DNA of 64,000 bases from Pseudomonas putida (GTDB lineage Bacteria; Pseudomonadota; Gammaproteobacteria; Pseudomonadales; Pseudomonadaceae). The position numbers were made by a program, and so were the translations under genes. The notes below the pieces were generated by a model. That model had not been told where the DNA came from and ran no database searches. It saw only the letters and a list, made by a program, of their open reading frames with translations. The stretch's first letter is position 1. Every line of letters starts with the position of its first letter. This document shows, one piece after another, positions 16,156 to 25,329 of the stretch. The DNA lies in the NCBI RefSeq assembly GCF_002025705.1, contig NZ_CP018846.1, positions 4,703,501 to 4,767,500 of the forward strand. The letters run 5' to 3'.

Positions 16156-17649
16156 ATGGAACTGGTTGTAAAAAGCGTAGCTGCTGCATCCGTAAAAACC
16201 GCCACCCTGGTCGTTGCGGTCGGTGAAGGGCGCAAGCTCGGTACCGTCGCCAAGGCCATCGACCAAGCCTGCGAAGGCGCCATCAGTGCAGTGCTCAAGC
16301 GCGGCGACCTGGCCGGCAAGCCAGGCCAGACCCTGTTGCTGCAGAGCCTGCCGGGCCTGAAGGCCGAGCGCGTGCTGCTGGTCGGCAGCGGCAAGGACGA
16401 AGCCCTCGGTGACCGCGCATGGCGCAAACTGGTCGCCAGCGTGGCCGGCGTGCTCAAGGGCCTGAACGGCAGCGATGCCGTGCTGGCGCTGGACGACATC
16501 GCCATCAGCAACCGCGACGCTCATTACGGCAAGTACCGCCTGCTGGCCGAGACCCTGCTCGACGGCGAATACGTGTTCGACCGCTTCAAGAGCCAGAAGG
16601 CCGAGCCGCGCGCCCTGAAGAAAGTCACCCTGCTGGCCGACAAGGCCGGCCTGGCCGAGGTCGAGCGCGCCGTCAAGCACGCCAGCGCCATCGCCACCGG
16701 CATGGCCTTCACCCGCGACCTCGGCAACCTGCCGCCCAACCTGTGCCACCCGAGCTACCTGGCCGAGCAGGCCAAGGACATGGGCAAGGCCCACAAGGGC
16801 CTGAAGGTCGAAGTCCTGGATGAGAAGAAGATCAAGGACCTGGGCATGGGCGCGTTCTATGCCGTGGGCCAGGGCAGCGACCAGCCCCCGCGCCTGATCG
16901 TGCTCAACTACCAGGGCGGCAAGAAGGCCGACAAGCCCTTCGTACTGGTGGGCAAGGGCATCACCTTCGATACCGGCGGCATCAGCCTCAAGCCAGGCGC
17001 CGGCATGGATGAAATGAAATACGACATGTGCGGCGCCGCCAGCGTGTTCGGCACCCTGCGTGCGGTCCTCGAACTGCAACTGCCGATCAACCTGGTATGC
17101 CTGCTGGCCTGCGCCGAGAACATGCCGAGCGGCGGTGCCACGCGCCCAGGCGACATCGTCACCACCATGAGTGGCCAGACCGTCGAAATCCTCAACACCG
17201 ACGCCGAAGGCCGCCTGGTGCTGTGCGACACCCTGACCTACGCCGAGCGCTTCAAGCCGCAGGCGGTGATCGACATCGCCACCCTGACCGGTGCCTGCAT
17301 CGTCGCCCTGGGCAGCCACACTTCGGGCCTGATGGGCAACAATGACGAGCTGGTCGGCCAACTGCTCGACGCCGGCAAGCGTGCCGACGACCGCGCCTGG
17401 CAACTGCCGCTGTTCGACGAGTACCAGGAGCAACTGGACAGCCCGTTCGCCGACATGGGCAACATCGGCGGGCCGAAAGCCGGCACCATCACCGCAGGCT
17501 GCTTCCTGTCGCGTTTCGCCAAGGCTTACAACTGGGCGCACATGGACATCGCCGGCACGGCCTGGATCAGCGGCGGCAAGGACAAGGGCGCCACCGGTCG
17601 CCCGGTCCCGCTGCTGACCCAGTACCTGCTGGACCGCGCTGGCGCCTGA
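16156..17649 (+). CDS. pepA: Leucyl aminopeptidase (M17), PepA
   Basis: 497 aa, normal for PepA. This cytosolic hexameric metallopeptidase removes N-terminal residues from peptides; the E. coli and P. aeruginosa homologues also bind DNA as regulators. The M17 signature NTDAEGRLVL lies near residues 347-356. Other metal-site segments visible are GKGITFDTGGISLKPG and MKYDMCGAA. It is divergent from lptF; holC follows on the same strand 50 bp later. Confidence 0.97.
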   Translation: MELVVKSVAAASVKTATLVVAVGEGRKLGTVAKAIDQACEGAISAVLKRGDLAGKPGQTLLLQSLPGLKAERVLLVGSGKDEALGDRAWRKLVASVAGVLKGLNGSDAVLALDDIAISNRDAHYGKYRLLAETLLDGEYVFDRFKSQKAEPRALKKVTLLADKAGLAEVERAVKHASAIATGMAFTRDLGNLPPNLCHPSYLAEQAKDMGKAHKGLKVEVLDEKKIKDLGMGAFYAVGQGSDQPPRLIVLNYQGGKKADKPFVLVGKGITFDTGGISLKPGAGMDEMKYDMCGAASVFGTLRAVLELQLPINLVCLLACAENMPSGGATRPGDIVTTMSGQTVEILNTDAEGRLVLCDTLTYAERFKPQAVIDIATLTGACIVALGSHTSGLMGNNDELVGQLLDAGKRADDRAWQLPLFDEYQEQLDSPFADMGNIGGPKAGTITAGCFLSRFAKAYNWAHMDIAGTAWISGGKDKGATGRPVPLLTQYLLDRAGA

Positions 17650-17699
17650 TGCCGTGAGGCCTGTGGCGCCTCGGGCGCCGCAGGCTGGCAGAGCACACC

Positions 17700-18128
17700 A
17701 TGAGCAAAGTCGATTTCTATATCCTGCCCACCGACTCGCTGTCAGCGCGGCTGGATTTCGCCTGCAAGCTGTGCGAGAAGGCCTGGCGCCTCGGTCACCG
17801 GGTCTACCTGCACTGCCAGGACGCCGAGCAGCGCAACGAGCTGGATCAACACCTGTGGCGCTTCAAGGGCGAAGCCTTCGTGCCCCATGACCTGGCAGAA
17901 GTGCACGCGAGTGCCTCAGTGGCCCTGGGCCTGGCGGACGATGCCGGCGAGCACCGTGACCTGCTGATCAACCTGGGTGCCGATGTACCGGGCTTCGTTG
18001 GCCAGTTCGAGCGGGTTGCCGAGATCGTTGTCGAGGAGCCCGGCATTCGCCAATCGGCCCGCGAGCGGTTCCGTTTCTACCGCGAACAGGGCTATGCTCT
18101 GCAAGACCACCGCTTACAGCGACTTTAA
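17700..18128 (+). CDS. holC: DNA polymerase III subunit chi
   Basis: 142 aa, the usual size. The chi subunit bridges the clamp loader (through psi) to single-strand-binding protein at the replication fork. The sequence begins MSKVDFYILPTDSLSARLDFACKL and holds LDQHLWRFKGEAFVPHDL, both typical. The order pepA-holC-valS is widely kept in gammaproteobacteria, which supports the call. The next small gene begins 5 bp after its stop. Confidence 0.95.
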   Translation: MSKVDFYILPTDSLSARLDFACKLCEKAWRLGHRVYLHCQDAEQRNELDQHLWRFKGEAFVPHDLAEVHASASVALGLADDAGEHRDLLINLGADVPGFVGQFERVAEIVVEEPGIRQSARERFRFYREQGYALQDHRLQRL

Positions 18129-18133
18129 CGACG

Positions 18134-18505
18134 ATGGACAAGCCTTCCGCCCTACCCGATTCCTCCCATCTGCTGGACGATCTGGAGTCGATTCGCCAGT
18201 TGCTTGGCGATGCCGACCTGCAGCCGCCGCTGCTGACCGAAACGGTCGAGCAGATTCCGCTGTTGCTCGACGTGCCTGCAGGTAACGCGGCCCCGGCGCC
18301 TGAAGCCGAGCCCGCAACAGTTGAGCCCGAGGATGATCCGCAGACCCGCCGCCAGGACACCCTGCTGCACCTGGAAAGCGAGTTGCGCGCCGCAGCGCAG
18401 ATGATCATGCAAGACGTGATCAACGACTTTACCCCGCATATCGAGAACGAAATCAAGCGCCGCCTGGATGCGCGGATCGAGCGCTTGATCAAACGTTCCG
18501 AGTGA
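18134..18505 (+). CDS. Small conserved protein between holC and valS
   Basis: 123 aa, not recognised. The N-terminal half is acidic and proline-rich (around residues 45-75) and probably disordered; the C-terminal ~50 residues are strongly helical and basic (EIKRRLDARIERLIKRSE), with a heptad-like pattern that could form a coiled coil. It has no signal peptide or membrane helix. It starts 5 bp after holC, so the two are co-translated, and a REP pair follows before valS. A role beside the chi subunit is a guess from position only. Confidence 0.8.
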   Translation: MDKPSALPDSSHLLDDLESIRQLLGDADLQPPLLTETVEQIPLLLDVPAGNAAPAPEAEPATVEPEDDPQTRRQDTLLHLESELRAAAQMIMQDVINDFTPHIENEIKRRLDARIERLIKRSE

Positions 18506-18513
18506 ACCTCGAG

Positions 18514-18616
18514 GGCGCTTTGCGCCCTTTTCGCGACACAAGGCCGCTCCCACAGTTGAATGCACTTCTCCTGTGGGAGCGGCCTTGTGTCGCGAAAGGG
18601 CTGCAAAGCAGCCCCC
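18514..18616. repeat. REP palindrome
   Basis: Near-perfect inverted repeat. The left arm has TTCGCGACACAAGGCCGC then TCCCACAG; the right arm, from 18571, has CTGTGGGAGCGGCC then TTGTGTCGCGAA. Outer short stems are GGGCGCTTTGCGCCC and GGGCTGCAAAGCAGCCC. It lies between two co-directional genes. Confidence 0.92.
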
Positions 18617-18691
18617 GGCCTGTCGCCTAAACCCTGTGCCTTCGTTATACTTTTCGGCTTTCCCGAATAAATGCACAGGGTCCCGCCGCGC

Positions 18692-21538
18692 ATGGATAAG
18701 ACCTACCAGCCGCACGCCATCGAAACTTCCTGGTACAACACCTGGGAGTCCGAGAACTATTTCGCTCCACAAGGTGCAGGTGAGTCCTACACCATCATGA
18801 TCCCGCCACCGAACGTGACGGGCAGCCTGCACATGGGCCACGGCTTCAACAACGCGATCATGGACGCCCTGATCCGTTTCCGCCGCATGCAAGGCCGCGA
18901 CACCCTGTGGCAGCCAGGTACCGACCACGCCGGTATCGCCACGCAGATGCTGGTCGAGCGCCAGCTCGAGGCCAAAGGCCAGAACCGTCACGACCTGGGC
19001 CGTGAAGCGTTCCTGGAAAAGGTCTGGGAATGGAAGGATCAATCCGGTGGCAACATCAGCCGCCAGATCCGTCGCCTGGGCTCGTCGGTAGACTGGAGCC
19101 GCGAGCGCTTCACCATGGACGACGGCCTGTCCGAGGCGGTCAAGGAAGCCTTCGTGCGCCTGCACGAGGATGGCCTGATCTACCGCGGCAAGCGCCTGGT
19201 CAACTGGGACACCAAACTGCACACGGCCATCTCCGACCTCGAAGTGGAAAACCACGACGAGAAGGGCCACCTGTGGAACCTGCGCTACCCGCTGGCCGAC
19301 GGCGCCAAGACCGCCGAGGGCAAGGGCTACCTGGTGGTTGCTACTACCCGTCCGGAAACCCTGCTGGGTGACGCCGCCGTTGCCGTCAACCCGACCGACG
19401 AGCGCTACCAGGCACTGATCGGCAAGTTCGTCGAACTGCCGCTGGTCGGCCGCCGCATCCCGATCATCGCCGACGACTACTGCGATCCGGAATTCGGCAC
19501 CGGCTGCGTGAAGATCACCCCGGCCCACGATTTCAACGACTACGAAGTCGGCAAGCGCCACAACCTGCCACTGCTGAACATCTTCGACAAGAACGCCCTG
19601 GTGCTGCCCGCCGCCCAGGCCTTCAACCTCGACGGCAGCGTCAACGAGCAGTTCGACACCAGCCTGCCCGCCCAGTACGCCGGCCTCGACCGCTTTGTCG
19701 CGCGCAAGCAGATCGTCACCGACCTGGACGCCCAGGGCCTGCTGGTCAGCATCGACGACCACGCCCTGAAGGTGCCGAAGGGCGACCGTTCGGGCACCGT
19801 CATCGAGCCGTGGCTGACCGACCAGTGGTACGTTTCCACCAAGCCGTTGGCAGAACCTGCCATCGAAGCCGTGGAAGATGGCCGCATCCAGTTCGTGCCC
19901 AAGCAGTACGAGAACATGTACTTCTCCTGGATGCGTGACATCCAGGACTGGTGCATCAGCCGCCAGCTGTGGTGGGGCCACCGTATCCCGGCCTGGTACG
20001 ACGAGGCTGGCCAGGTCTATGTCGGCCGCAATGAAGAAGAAGTGCGCGCCAAGCACAACCTCGGCAGCGATGTGAACCTGCGCCAGGACGACGACGTGCT
20101 CGACACATGGTTCAGCTCGGGCCTGTGGACCTTCTCCACCCTGGGCTGGCCGGAGCAGACCGAGTTCCTCAAGAAGTTCCACTCCACCGACGTGCTGGTG
20201 ACCGGCTTCGACATCATCTTCTTCTGGGTTGCGCGCATGATCATGCTGACCATGCACCTGATCAAGAACGAAGACGGCACTCCGCAGGTACCGTTCAAGA
20301 CCGTTTACGTGCACGGCCTCGTGCGCGATGGCCAGGGCCAGAAGATGTCCAAGTCCAAGGGCAACGTCCTGGACCCGCTGGACATCGTCGACGGCATCAC
20401 CCTCGACGCCCTGCTGGAAAAACGCACCAGCGGCATGATGCAGCCCAAGCTTGCCGAGAAAATCGCCAAGCAGACCAAGGCCGAGTTCCCTGAAGGTATC
20501 GCCAGCTACGGCACCGACGCCCTGCGCTTCACCTTCTGCTCGCTGGCCTCCACCGGCCGCGACATCAAGTTCGACATGGGCCGCGTCGAAGGCTACCGCA
20601 ACTTCTGCAACAAGATCTGGAACGCCGCCCGCTACGTGCTGGACAAGGGCGAGGACTGCGGCCAGAACGGCGAAGCCTACGAGCTGTCGCTGGCTGACCG
20701 CTGGATCATCTCGCAACTGCAGCGCACCGAAGCCGAAGTGACCCGCCAGCTCGAGCAGTTCCGCTTCGACCTGGCCAGCCAGGCGCTGTACGAGTTCATT
20801 TGGAACCAGTACTGCGACTGGTACCTGGAGCTGTCCAAGCCTGTGCTGTGGGACGAGAACGCCCCGGTCGAGCGCGCCCGTGGCACCCGTCGCACCCTGG
20901 TGCGCGTGCTGGAAGTGGCGCTGCGCCTGGCACACCCGTTCATGCCGTTCATCACCGAAGAAATCTGGCAGCGCATCGCGCCGCTGGCCGGCATCGAAGG
21001 CAAGACCATCATGCTGCAGCCATGGCCAGTGGCCAATGAAAGCCGCATCGATGCCGCCGCCGAAGGTGATATCGAGTGGCTGAAAGAGCTGATGGTCGGC
21101 CTTCGCAACATCCGCGCCGAGATGAACATCGGCCCGGGCAAGCCGCTGCCGCTGTTCCTGAAGAACGCCAACGCCGACGACCAGCGTCGCCTGCAGGAAA
21201 ACGAAGCCCTGCTGAAGAAGCTGGCCAAGGTCGAATCGTTCACGGTGCTCGGCGACGCCGACGAGGCACCGCTGTCGGCTACCGCCCTGGTCGGCGACTT
21301 GCAGGTGCTGGTGCCAATGGCCGGCCTGATCGACAAGGACGCCGAGCTGGCTCGCCTGAACAAGGAAATCCAGCGTCTGCAGGGTGAAGTCCAGCGCGTG
21401 GGTGGCAAACTGTCCAATGCTGCCTTCGTCGACAAGGCACCGCCTGCGGTGATCGAGAAGGAGCGCGCCAAGCTGGCCGAGTCCGAGCAGGCCCTGGCCA
21501 ACTTCACCGAGCAGCATGCGCGGATTGCAGCGCTGTAA
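18692..21538 (+). CDS. valS: Valyl-tRNA synthetase
   Basis: 948 aa from the ATG at 18692 (MDKTYQPHAIETSWYN); an earlier ATG at 18671 adds seven residues without support. It charges tRNA-Val and edits misactivated threonine. The class I signatures are present: HMGH at 47-50 within PPPNVTGSLHMGHGFNN and KMSKS at 551-555. The editing domain lies between, and a C-terminal coiled coil (about the last 70 residues, rich in Leu/Glu/Lys) is typical of ValS. REP elements flank the gene on both sides. Confidence 0.98.
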   Translation: MDKTYQPHAIETSWYNTWESENYFAPQGAGESYTIMIPPPNVTGSLHMGHGFNNAIMDALIRFRRMQGRDTLWQPGTDHAGIATQMLVERQLEAKGQNRHDLGREAFLEKVWEWKDQSGGNISRQIRRLGSSVDWSRERFTMDDGLSEAVKEAFVRLHEDGLIYRGKRLVNWDTKLHTAISDLEVENHDEKGHLWNLRYPLADGAKTAEGKGYLVVATTRPETLLGDAAVAVNPTDERYQALIGKFVELPLVGRRIPIIADDYCDPEFGTGCVKITPAHDFNDYEVGKRHNLPLLNIFDKNALVLPAAQAFNLDGSVNEQFDTSLPAQYAGLDRFVARKQIVTDLDAQGLLVSIDDHALKVPKGDRSGTVIEPWLTDQWYVSTKPLAEPAIEAVEDGRIQFVPKQYENMYFSWMRDIQDWCISRQLWWGHRIPAWYDEAGQVYVGRNEEEVRAKHNLGSDVNLRQDDDVLDTWFSSGLWTFSTLGWPEQTEFLKKFHSTDVLVTGFDIIFFWVARMIMLTMHLIKNEDGTPQVPFKTVYVHGLVRDGQGQKMSKSKGNVLDPLDIVDGITLDALLEKRTSGMMQPKLAEKIAKQTKAEFPEGIASYGTDALRFTFCSLASTGRDIKFDMGRVEGYRNFCNKIWNAARYVLDKGEDCGQNGEAYELSLADRWIISQLQRTEAEVTRQLEQFRFDLASQALYEFIWNQYCDWYLELSKPVLWDENAPVERARGTRRTLVRVLEVALRLAHPFMPFITEEIWQRIAPLAGIEGKTIMLQPWPVANESRIDAAAEGDIEWLKELMVGLRNIRAEMNIGPGKPLPLFLKNANADDQRRLQENEALLKKLAKVESFTVLGDADEAPLSATALVGDLQVLVPMAGLIDKDAELARLNKEIQRLQGEVQRVGGKLSNAAFVDKAPPAVIEKERAKLAESEQALANFTEQHARIAAL

Positions 21539-21554
21539 TTTCTAGAGAGACCGA

Positions 21555-21678
21555 TGGGGCCGCTGTGCGGCCCTTTCGCGACACAAGGCCGCTCCTACAG
21601 GGACGGTGCCGGTTTTAGAGGCGCCGCTATCCTGTAGGAGCGGCCTTGTGTCGCGAAAGGGCTGCAAAGCAGCCCCAC
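21555..21678. repeat. REP palindrome pair
   Basis: Inverted units CGACACAAGGCCGCTCCTAC (left) and GTAGGAGCGGCCTTGTGTCG (right), with outer stems GGGGCCGCTGTGCGGCCC and GGGCTGCAAAGCAGCCCC, between valS and rlmF. Confidence 0.92.
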
Positions 21679-21700
21679 GGCTGCAACACCGGATCCGACC

Positions 21701-22651
21701 ATGACCGACAAACCCACCCTGCACCCGCGCAACCGCCACCAGGGCCGCTACGACTTCCCCAGCCTGATCAAGGCCCACCCTGACCTGGCCCGTTTCACCA
21801 TCACCAACCCCCACGGCAAACCCAGCATCGACTTCGCCAACCCAGAAGCCGTGCGGGTGTTCAACCGCGCGTTGCTCAAGGCGCAATACGGCATCCAGCA
21901 CTGGGATATCCCTGCCGATTACCTGTGCCCGCCGATCCCAGGTCGCGCCGACTACATCCACGTGGCCGCCGACCTGTTGGCAGAGGACAATGCCGGCGAG
22001 GTGCCCAGGGGCGCCCAGGTTCGCGCGCTGGACATTGGCGTAGGCGCCAACTGCATCTATCCGCTGCTCGGCCACAGCGATTACCGGTGGCGCTTCCTCG
22101 GCTCGGACATCGACCCGGTTGCACTGGCCTCGGCCAAGGCCATCGTCCAGGCCAACGGTTTGAGCAAGGGCATCAGCCTGCGCCAGCAAGCCAACCCCAA
22201 GCACATCCTCAGCGGCCTGCTGCAAGACGATGAACGCTTCGACCTGACCCTGTGCAACCCGCCCTTCCATGCCTCACGCGAGGAAGCCACCCGTGGCAGC
22301 CAGCGCAAGTGGAAGAACCTCGGCAAGCAAGACCCCAAGCGCAAGCTGCCAGTGCTCAACTTCGGTGGCCAGAATAACGAGCTGTGGTGCGAGGGCGGCG
22401 AGATCCGCTTCGTCACCCAGCTGGTCAACGAAAGTGCGCAATACGCGCAGCAAGTGCTGTGGTTCACCAGCCTGGTGTCCAAGGCCAGCAACCTGCCCGG
22501 CATCGAGGCAGCGCTGAAGAAGGCCGGCGCCAAGGCCGTGCGCATCGCCGAGATGGGCCAGGGCCAGAAGCAGAGCCGCATGGTCGCCTGGAGCTTCCAG
22601 GACACCACCGCTCGCCAGGCCTGGCACGCCCTGCGTAAATCGCAGGCATGA
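21701..22651 (+). CDS. rlmF: 23S rRNA (adenine-1618-N6)-methyltransferase
   Basis: 316 aa. An S-adenosylmethionine-dependent enzyme that methylates A1618 of 23S rRNA. The SAM-site motif is ALDIGVGANCIYPLLG, and the N6-adenine catalytic motif NPPF appears as LTLCNPPFHAS. The N-terminal LHPRNRHQGRYDF is characteristic of RlmF. It probably has its own transcript: a REP pair lies before it and a terminator-like hairpin right at its stop. Confidence 0.95.
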   Translation: MTDKPTLHPRNRHQGRYDFPSLIKAHPDLARFTITNPHGKPSIDFANPEAVRVFNRALLKAQYGIQHWDIPADYLCPPIPGRADYIHVAADLLAEDNAGEVPRGAQVRALDIGVGANCIYPLLGHSDYRWRFLGSDIDPVALASAKAIVQANGLSKGISLRQQANPKHILSGLLQDDERFDLTLCNPPFHASREEATRGSQRKWKNLGKQDPKRKLPVLNFGGQNNELWCEGGEIRFVTQLVNESAQYAQQVLWFTSLVSKASNLPGIEAALKKAGAKAVRIAEMGQGQKQSRMVAWSFQDTTARQAWHALRKSQA

Positions 22652-22685
22652 AAAAACCGCGCCCGGGCAAGCCGGGCGCGGTTTC
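22650..22685. terminator. Terminator between rlmF and hupN
   Basis: AAACCGCGCCCGG pairs with CCGGGCGCGGTTT around a short loop. On the minus strand it ends in six T, so it chiefly serves hupN; the plus-strand T-run is only three bases. Confidence 0.88.
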
Positions 22686-22702
22686 GTCAATGCGTCAACG
22701 GA

Positions 22703-22984
22703 TTACTTGTTGACTGCGTCGGTCAGGCCTTTGGCCGGAACGAACTTGACGACTTTCTTGGCAGCGATTTCGATGGCAGCGCCAGTCGAAGGGTTGCGGC
22801 CGGTACGGGCAGGACGCTCGGAGACTTTCAGCTTGCCGATGCCTGGCAGGGTGATTTCAGCGCCGTTTTCCAGTTGGTCGGCAACGATCTGGCCCAGTTG
22901 CTCCAGCGCGTTGCGAGCGGTGGTTTTTGGCGCGTCGATGGCTTCAGCGATGTCGGCAATCAGTTGGTCTTTGGTCAATGCCAT
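22703..22984 (-). CDS. hupN: HU-family nucleoid DNA-binding protein
   Basis: 93 aa, a typical HU/IHF-fold subunit that bends and compacts DNA as a dimer. The arm carries RPARTGRNPSTG, with the conserved proline that intercalates in bent DNA, and the body has the usual GIGKLKVSERPAR block. P. putida has several HU genes (hupA, hupB, hupN); the location beside yejK and the sequence point to hupN, as I remember it. A strong terminator follows. Its upstream region is long and shared with the divergent yejK. Confidence 0.9.
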   Translation of the reverse strand: MALTKDQLIADIAEAIDAPKTTARNALEQLGQIVADQLENGAEITLPGIGKLKVSERPARTGRNPSTGAAIEIAAKKVVKFVPAKGLTDAVNK

Positions 22985-23377
22985 GGTGGTGTTCCTTCCC
23001 TATCTAATTCAGTGGTTATGCAGCGTTCTACGACGTTATCGGGCCAGCCCCTGAGAACTGGAGGGCCGCGCCAATCGCGCATGTAGATGCGTAAATCGGC
23101 GTTTGGTTCGACACGGCATGAACACGCTGCCAGCAATGCGCCACACAGGGTGCGCAAGACCGCGCAAAGCTACCACAGGAATGGATAAATATCCGCTACC
23201 CGCTTCGATTTAGTGCAGGTTTTTCGGGGGTTCTAGCCGAAAACCCACAAATTTGAACAAAAAACGAACAACCGGCATTTCTGCCAACATCCGGCCACTG
23301 CAGCGCCTGTTGTCTGGGGTAAACTGGACAACTTTTGCAGCGCGGCTTGCGGCCGCCCCGGACTCACCGAGAATTCC
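22985..23377. other. Divergent intergenic region hupN / yejK
   Basis: 393 bp without a supported gene. It must carry the promoters of hupN (leftward) and yejK (rightward). It is AT-rich from ~23180 to 23280 compared with its surroundings. TTTTCGG (23221-23227) and CCGAAAA (23237-23243) form a small hairpin. I could not fix -35/-10 pairs with confidence. Confidence 0.5.
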
Positions 23378-24385
23378 ATGCCAATCCGTCATTGCATCGT
23401 TCACCTGATCGACAAGAAGCCCGATGGCAGCCCCGCCGTGCTCCATGCACGGGATACCGAGCTGGGCGCATCGGACGCCATCGAAAACCTCCTGGCCGAC
23501 CTCAACGACAGCTACAACGCCAAACAAGGCAAGGCCTGGGGCTTCTTCCACGGCGAGTCCGGTGCCTACCCGCTCAGTGGCTGGCTGAAGCAATACCTGG
23601 AAGACGAGAAAGACTTCGCCGGGTTCAGCCGGGTGGCGGTCGAGCACCTGCAAAAGCTGATGGAAGAGTCCAACCTCTCGACCGGCGGCCACATCTTGTT
23701 CGCCCACTACCAGCAAGGCATGACCGACTACCTGGCCATCGCCCTGCTGCACCACAGCGAAGGCGTGGCTGTGAACGCCGAGCTGGACGTGACGCCGTCA
23801 CGCCACCTCGACCTCGGCCAATTGCACCTGGCGGCGCGCATCAACCTGTCGGAGTGGAAGAACAACCAGAACTCCAAGCAGTACATCTCGTTCATCAAGG
23901 GCAAGAACGGCAAGAAGGTGTCGGATTACTTCCGCGACTTCATCGGCTGCCAGGAAGGCGTCGACGGCCCGGGCGAGACACGCACCCTGCTCAAGGCCTT
24001 CAGTGACTTCGTCGAAAGCGAGGACCTGCCGGAAGAAGCCGCCCGCGAGAAGACCCAGACCCTGGTCGAGTACGCCACCACTCAGACCAAGCTCGGTGAA
24101 CCGGTAACCCTGGAAGAGCTTTCGAGCCTGATCGACGAGGACCGCCCGAAGGCCTTCTACGACCACATCCGTAACAAGGACTACGGGCTGTCGCCGGAAA
24201 TCCCTGCGGACAAACGCACCCTCAACCAGTTCCGCCGCTTCACCGGGCGTGCCGAAGGCCTGTCGATCAGCTTCGAGGCGCACCTGCTGGGTGACAAAGT
24301 GGAATATGACGAGGCCGCCGGCACCCTGATCATCAAAGGCCTGCCGACCACGCTGGTGGATCAGCTCAAGCGCCGCAAGGACTGA
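23378..24385 (+). CDS. yejK: Nucleoid-associated protein YejK (NdpA)
   Basis: 335 aa, full length for the YejK/NdpA family (E. coli 335 aa). It is found with the nucleoid; homologues have been linked to topoisomerases, but the exact task is unsettled. It begins MPIRHCIVHLIDKKPDG, the usual opening of the family, and holds TPSRHLDLGQLHLAARINL and FIKGKNGKKVSDYFRDFIGC, both strongly conserved. Its stop abuts the stop of the convergent GIY-YIG gene with no gap and no terminator, so the two transcripts must overlap at their ends. Confidence 0.93.
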   Translation: MPIRHCIVHLIDKKPDGSPAVLHARDTELGASDAIENLLADLNDSYNAKQGKAWGFFHGESGAYPLSGWLKQYLEDEKDFAGFSRVAVEHLQKLMEESNLSTGGHILFAHYQQGMTDYLAIALLHHSEGVAVNAELDVTPSRHLDLGQLHLAARINLSEWKNNQNSKQYISFIKGKNGKKVSDYFRDFIGCQEGVDGPGETRTLLKAFSDFVESEDLPEEAAREKTQTLVEYATTQTKLGEPVTLEELSSLIDEDRPKAFYDHIRNKDYGLSPEIPADKRTLNQFRRFTGRAEGLSISFEAHLLGDKVEYDEAAGTLIIKGLPTTLVDQLKRRKD

Positions 24386-24679
24386 TCAGACGGCCACATA
24401 GGAGGCGACCAGCGCCTCCTTGGCCGATTTGCGCAATTTCTTCACAAGCCGTTCCTGGCGCAGCGCTTCGCCCTTGTCCGGCCACTGCTCCACATAGACC
24501 AGCGCCTGTGCCGGGCTGGTCTTGAAATAGCGGGCGCCCTGGCCTTTCTGATGGGCAGCGAAACGCCGCTGCGGGTCATCGCTGATACCGCAGTACAGCG
24601 AGCCATTGGCTGCCCTTACCAGATACACGTACCACGGTTTGCACAGCGGGGTTTCGGCGACTTCGTTGACGATGCTCAT
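24386..24679 (-). CDS. GIY-YIG nuclease-family protein (YhbQ-like)
   Basis: 97 aa, one GIY-YIG domain and nothing else. The motif appears as WYVYLVRAANGSLYCGISDD (first Tyr near residue 17, the second part YCGIS at ~29-33), followed by the conserved Arg in RRFAAH and the glutamate in the RQERLVKKLRKSAKEAL helix. YhbQ-type proteins are small, widespread and poorly understood; DNA nuclease activity is possible. It is convergent with yejK. Confidence 0.88.
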   Translation of the reverse strand: MSIVNEVAETPLCKPWYVYLVRAANGSLYCGISDDPQRRFAAHQKGQGARYFKTSPAQALVYVEQWPDKGEALRQERLVKKLRKSAKEALVASYVAV

Positions 24680-24697
24680 GGCCGACAGCTTAACCGC

Positions 24698-25168
24698 TCA
24701 GCTCGCTTGCTGGAACGCTCGCAGCCCTTTGAAAGCCTGCTGGCGCACCTTGCTCTGCAGCATAGGCGACCAGCCCAGCAACAGCCCTGGCGTTCCCAGT
24801 GCCTGACGTGACCAGCGCCACAGGTCGAAGCTGTCGTCATGCTGGCAGATCAGCCCGTCGCGAATGACGAAGCGCGCCTGGATATCGTTGACCACGGTGC
24901 GGCCGGTCTGGCTGAACAGGTAGGTGGCAACCCAGTGGGCACAGCCGCTGCGCTGGTCGGCTTGGACCTGGTCGAACGTCAGCGAAAAATCCTTGGCACG
25001 AGTGGTGAGCATGCGCCACATGTCACCGGCATCGCGGCCGCGCAGGGTGCCGAATACCGGGTCGCTGAAGACAATGTCGTCGCTGTAGCAGGCCACCATG
25101 GCCTCGGCGTCCAGGCGCTGAAAGGCCTGATAGAAGCGGGTGATCAGGTCTCGGTTGGCGTCGCTCAT
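24698..25168 (-). CDS. NTF2/SnoaL-like protein
   Basis: 156 aa from the ATG at 25168 (MSDANRDLITRFYQAFQRLD). The frame runs further upstream, but that part is REP sequence. The N-terminal ITRFYQAFQRLDAEAMVACY, the GTLRGRDAGDMW and the aromatic strand segments fit the NTF2-like/SnoaL fold, a small cone-shaped pocket used by isomerases, cyclases or as a binding module. No catalytic role can be assigned. The ribosome-binding site is weak. It lies 18 bp upstream of the GIY-YIG gene on the same strand, so the two may be co-transcribed. Confidence 0.85.
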   Translation of the reverse strand: MSDANRDLITRFYQAFQRLDAEAMVACYSDDIVFSDPVFGTLRGRDAGDMWRMLTTRAKDFSLTFDQVQADQRSGCAHWVATYLFSQTGRTVVNDIQARFVIRDGLICQHDDSFDLWRWSRQALGTPGLLLGWSPMLQSKVRQQAFKGLRAFQQAS

Positions 25169-25236
25169 GGGGGGCTTGTCCGTCCTGGGAATGGGAAGTT
25201 GCACGATAATCTGCCCCGCCTGCATACGCCAGTACC

Positions 25237-25310
25237 GGCCTCTTCGCGGGCAAGACCGCTCCCACGGTCGTCGCGATCCCTGTGGGAGCGGGCTTGCCCG
25301 CGAAGAGGCC
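25237..25310. repeat. REP palindrome, GCGGGCTTGCCCGCGAAGA type
   Basis: GGCCTCTTCGCGGGCAAG, then ACCGCTCCCAC, form the left arm (25237-25265). GTGGGAGCGGGCTTGCCCGC, then GAAGAGGCC, form the right arm (25282-25310). The arms match apart from a single base. This is a different REP sequence class from those near gcv and valS. Confidence 0.92.
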
Positions 25311-25329
25311 TGTAAGGCCACCCTCAATG

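Noticed and set aside
18152..21517. 1121-codon open frame on the minus strand
   Set aside because: It is antisense to valS and the small upstream gene; composition (His, Gln, Val, Ala rich) is that of a mirror frame in GC-rich DNA, with no recognisable domain and no ribosome-binding site.
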